Source: CAWJEL01 sp964647255 (GTDB lineage Bacteria > Chloroflexota > Anaerolineae > CG2-30-64-16). Taken from it: DNA of 14,453 nt. A program made the position numbers and the translations under genes. The notes below the pieces were generated by a model, which searched no databases, had not been told where the DNA came from, and saw nothing but the letters and a program-made list of their open reading frames with translations. Location of the stretch: the NCBI GenBank assembly GCA_964647255.1, contig CAZYGI010000089.1, positions 1 to 14,453 of the forward strand, given 5' to 3'. Shown here in pieces: positions 12,921-14,453 of the stretch (positions are counted from its first letter, which is position 1; the number at the start of each line of letters is the position of its first letter).

Positions 12921-14204
12921 CTACTCGGAATCGTCATCGCCGCTTCCGTCGTCCGGTTGGACGATAGTTGCGCGCACCTGCTTAATCCGTCGTCCTGCAA
13001 CCGACACCACTTCTATCACCACGTTCTCATGCTCAATGGTGTCGCCCACCGCTGGCACCTTGCCGAGCTGGCTGTAGATGAACCCCCCCAAGGTATCGCC
13101 GCCCTCGGCGGGCAGCTCCACCTTCAACAGCTTGTTCACCTCATCCAGCGGCACTCGCGCATCGAACAGAAACTCGTCGTCGGCCACCGCTTCCACCTGG
13201 GGTTCTTCTGCATCATATTCGTCCTGAATTTCGCCGACGATTTCTTCCAGCAGATCCTCAATGGTCACGATGCCGGCCGTGCCACCGTATTCGTCCACCA
13301 CGATCGCCATGTGAACCTTGCGCTGCTGAAGCTCGCCCAGCAGCTCATCCACCTTCTTCGACTCCGGGACAAAGTAGGCCAAGCGCAGGATCTTGCCCAA
13401 CGGCACGTCGGTCCGGCCATCGCGCAGATACCGCAGGAGATCCTTGGCGTAGAGCACGCCCACCACGTTGTCAACCGAGGTGTTATAGACCGGGATTCGC
13501 GAATGTCCGGCCTTGAGGATCACATCCAGGGCAGAAAGCATCGGCATGTCCACGGGGACCGACGCCACATCAATGCGCGGGACCATCACCTCGCGCACCA
13601 ACTTGTCGCCAAACTCGAAGACCGAGGCGATCAACTCCTTCTCGTCTTCCTCGATAACGGTTTCTTCTTCGGTCACGTTCAGAAGAAAGCGCAACCCATC
13701 CTCACTGAGGAAAATGCTTTCCTCAGCCGCGCCTTCGGGCGCCGCCGAATGGCCGATGCGTCGCATCAGGAGCGTAATCGGGGAGACCAGCAATCCGAGC
13801 AAGCGCACCACACGGGCCAACCGCAGCGCCACGGCTTCCTCGCGCCCGATCGTCCCCGCGCGCGGCAGGAGCTGGCAGAGCAACATGAGGATGATAGCCG
13901 CGACCAACCACCAGCCGACCCAGGCGCCTTGGCCCAAAGCCTGTGCCAACGAAATCGCTGCCGCAGTGACCAGCACGAAGCCGATCAGCTTCAGGAGCAG
14001 CAACGTTGAGAGCAGCCGCGCCGGCTCACCCAGCAGGGTTTCGGCGGCGTGGGCGCGTGACTTCTGCACCGCCAGTTTCTGGCGGATCTGTGCTCGGCTC
14101 ACGGATGCAAAGGCCATCTCGGCCGCCGCCGAAATCAGGATCAGGCCGATGCCCAGCACCGCCATGCCGACCCACGGCAGAATCCGCATTAATGCAACCA
14201 TCAT
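12921..14204 (-). CDS. HlyC/CorC-family membrane protein (CNNM domain, CBS pair, CorC_HlyC domain)
   Basis: This is a protein of about 427 residues. The N-terminal third is a CNNM/DUF21 transmembrane domain: hydrophobic helices around MAVLGIGLILISAAAEMAF, a stretch from LLSTLLLLKLIGFVLVTAAA, and WWLVAAIILMLLCQLL. The linker with EEETVIEEDEKELIASVFEFGDKLVREVMVPR leads into two CBS domains (HSRIPVYNTSVDNVVGVLYAKDLL; MAIVVDEYGGTAGIVTIEDLLEEIVGEI), followed by the C-terminal CorC_HlyC domain (VPLDEVNKLL...GGDTLGGFI). Related proteins export or regulate Mg2+ (CorC/MpfA type); the hemolysin label is historical. ATG at 14204 (or 14201) is used, since TTG at 14213 is less likely. No Shine-Dalgarno is seen. 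A lone TATGAT at 14229-14234 could be a -10 box without a good -35. First gene of the corC-cdd-recO unit. Confidence 0.9.
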   Translation of the reverse strand: MMVALMRILPWVGMAVLGIGLILISAAAEMAFASVSRAQIRQKLAVQKSRAHAAETLLGEPARLLSTLLLLKLIGFVLVTAAAISLAQALGQGAWVGWWLVAAIILMLLCQLLPRAGTIGREEAVALRLARVVRLLGLLVSPITLLMRRIGHSAAPEGAAEESIFLSEDGLRFLLNVTEEETVIEEDEKELIASVFEFGDKLVREVMVPRIDVASVPVDMPMLSALDVILKAGHSRIPVYNTSVDNVVGVLYAKDLLRYLRDGRTDVPLGKILRLAYFVPESKKVDELLGELQQRKVHMAIVVDEYGGTAGIVTIEDLLEEIVGEIQDEYDAEEPQVEAVADDEFLFDARVPLDEVNKLLKVELPAEGGDTLGGFIYSQLGKVPAVGDTIEHENVVIEVVSVAGRRIKQVRATIVQPDDGSGDDDSE

Positions 14205-14290
14205 AAAGGACAAAGGAGCAAAACTCCGATCATACGAGACGTTCAGCTTACCCTTGCGGCAAGCGCATCGGAAATTTTATCACGAACCCG

Positions 14291-14333
14291 TCTTAAATCC
14301 AAAGCCGCGACCAAAGGTGCTTTGGCCGCGGCT
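14291..14333 (-). terminator. Hairpin terminator of the rRNA operon
   Basis: AGCCGCG-A-CCAAAG (14303-14316) pairs with CTTTGG-C-CGCGGCT (14320-14333): 13 pairs with one A/C mismatch around a 3-nt loop. On the minus strand it is followed by TTTGGATTTAAG. It lies about 30 bp after the 5S rRNA 3' end and before corC. Confidence 0.75.
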
Positions 14334-14363
14334 GAATCAAAACCTAGATTAAATAAAGAAGCT

Positions 14364-14453
14364 CCGTTGGCGATGACCTACTCTCGCAGGGACTTGCGTC
14401 CCAACTACCATCGGCGCTGGAGAGCTTAACTTCCGGGTTCGGGATGGGACCGG
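14364..14453 (-). rRNA. rrf: 5S ribosomal RNA, 3' part (5' end outside the window)
   Basis: The reverse complement reads through conserved 5S landmarks: CCCATCCCGAACCCGGAAGT, then AAGCTCTCCAGCGCCGATGG, a loop closed by GGGACGCAAGTCCC, and GCGAGAGTAGGTCATCGCC at the 3' side. About 90 of some 117 nt are present. The 3' end is estimated to within a few bases, from the stem I strand ATCGCCAA. The rest of the rRNA operon should lie to the right, on the same strand. Confidence 0.95.

Noticed and set aside
12911..13000. Earlier starts for cdd, including ATG at 12937
   Set aside because: They would overlap corC. GTG at 12910 has AGGAG at 7-base spacing and gives the usual CDA length.

Overview
All recognisable genes lie on the minus strand of this GC-rich window, so transcription runs from right to left. 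The content suggests a member of the Chloroflexota (Anaerolineae/Caldilineae-like). This is an inference from the C-terminal VFLPLI tail of the secreted repeat protein, a tail I associate with exported Chloroflexota proteins, and from the DUF433/DUF5615 module, the general gene mix and the 5S rRNA sequence. No gene here proves the phylum.

From right to left: the 3' part of a 5S rRNA (end of an rRNA operon) is followed by a strong hairpin terminator. Next is a tight housekeeping cluster, corC-type CNNM/CBS membrane protein, cytidine deaminase (cdd) and recO, with Shine-Dalgarno sequences embedded in the end of each upstream gene. Then comes an exported protein with 14 RCC1-type repeats and a small MazG-like pyrophosphohydrolase with a promoter so close to its ATG that the mRNA is probably leaderless. 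A fused alpha-beta glycyl-tRNA synthetase (glyQS) follows. Downstream of it are a palindrome-rich spacer, a serine/threonine dehydratase and an M20 metallopeptidase/deacylase (apparently co-transcribed), a three-gene DUF433-DUF433-DUF5615 toxin-antitoxin-like operon with its own promoter, and the N-terminal 559 codons of an SbcC/Rad50-type ATPase cut by the window edge.

Two themes stand out. First, glyQS has a leader of about 245 nt with a near-consensus promoter at one end and a textbook intrinsic terminator 12 nt before the ATG at the other. A leader segment can pair perfectly with the terminator's 5' arm, which looks like transcription attenuation. I could not match it to a T-box or glycine riboswitch. 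Second, several short-repeat families appear both between and inside genes. An 8-bp tandem repeat encodes the GlyQ-GlyS linker, a 7-bp tandem repeat encodes a loop near the GlyS C terminus, and a palindromic element sits in frame in the N-terminal ATPase part of sbcC. Related degenerate repeats and palindromes lie in the spacers at about 1684-1730, 4838-4960 and 8379-8396.
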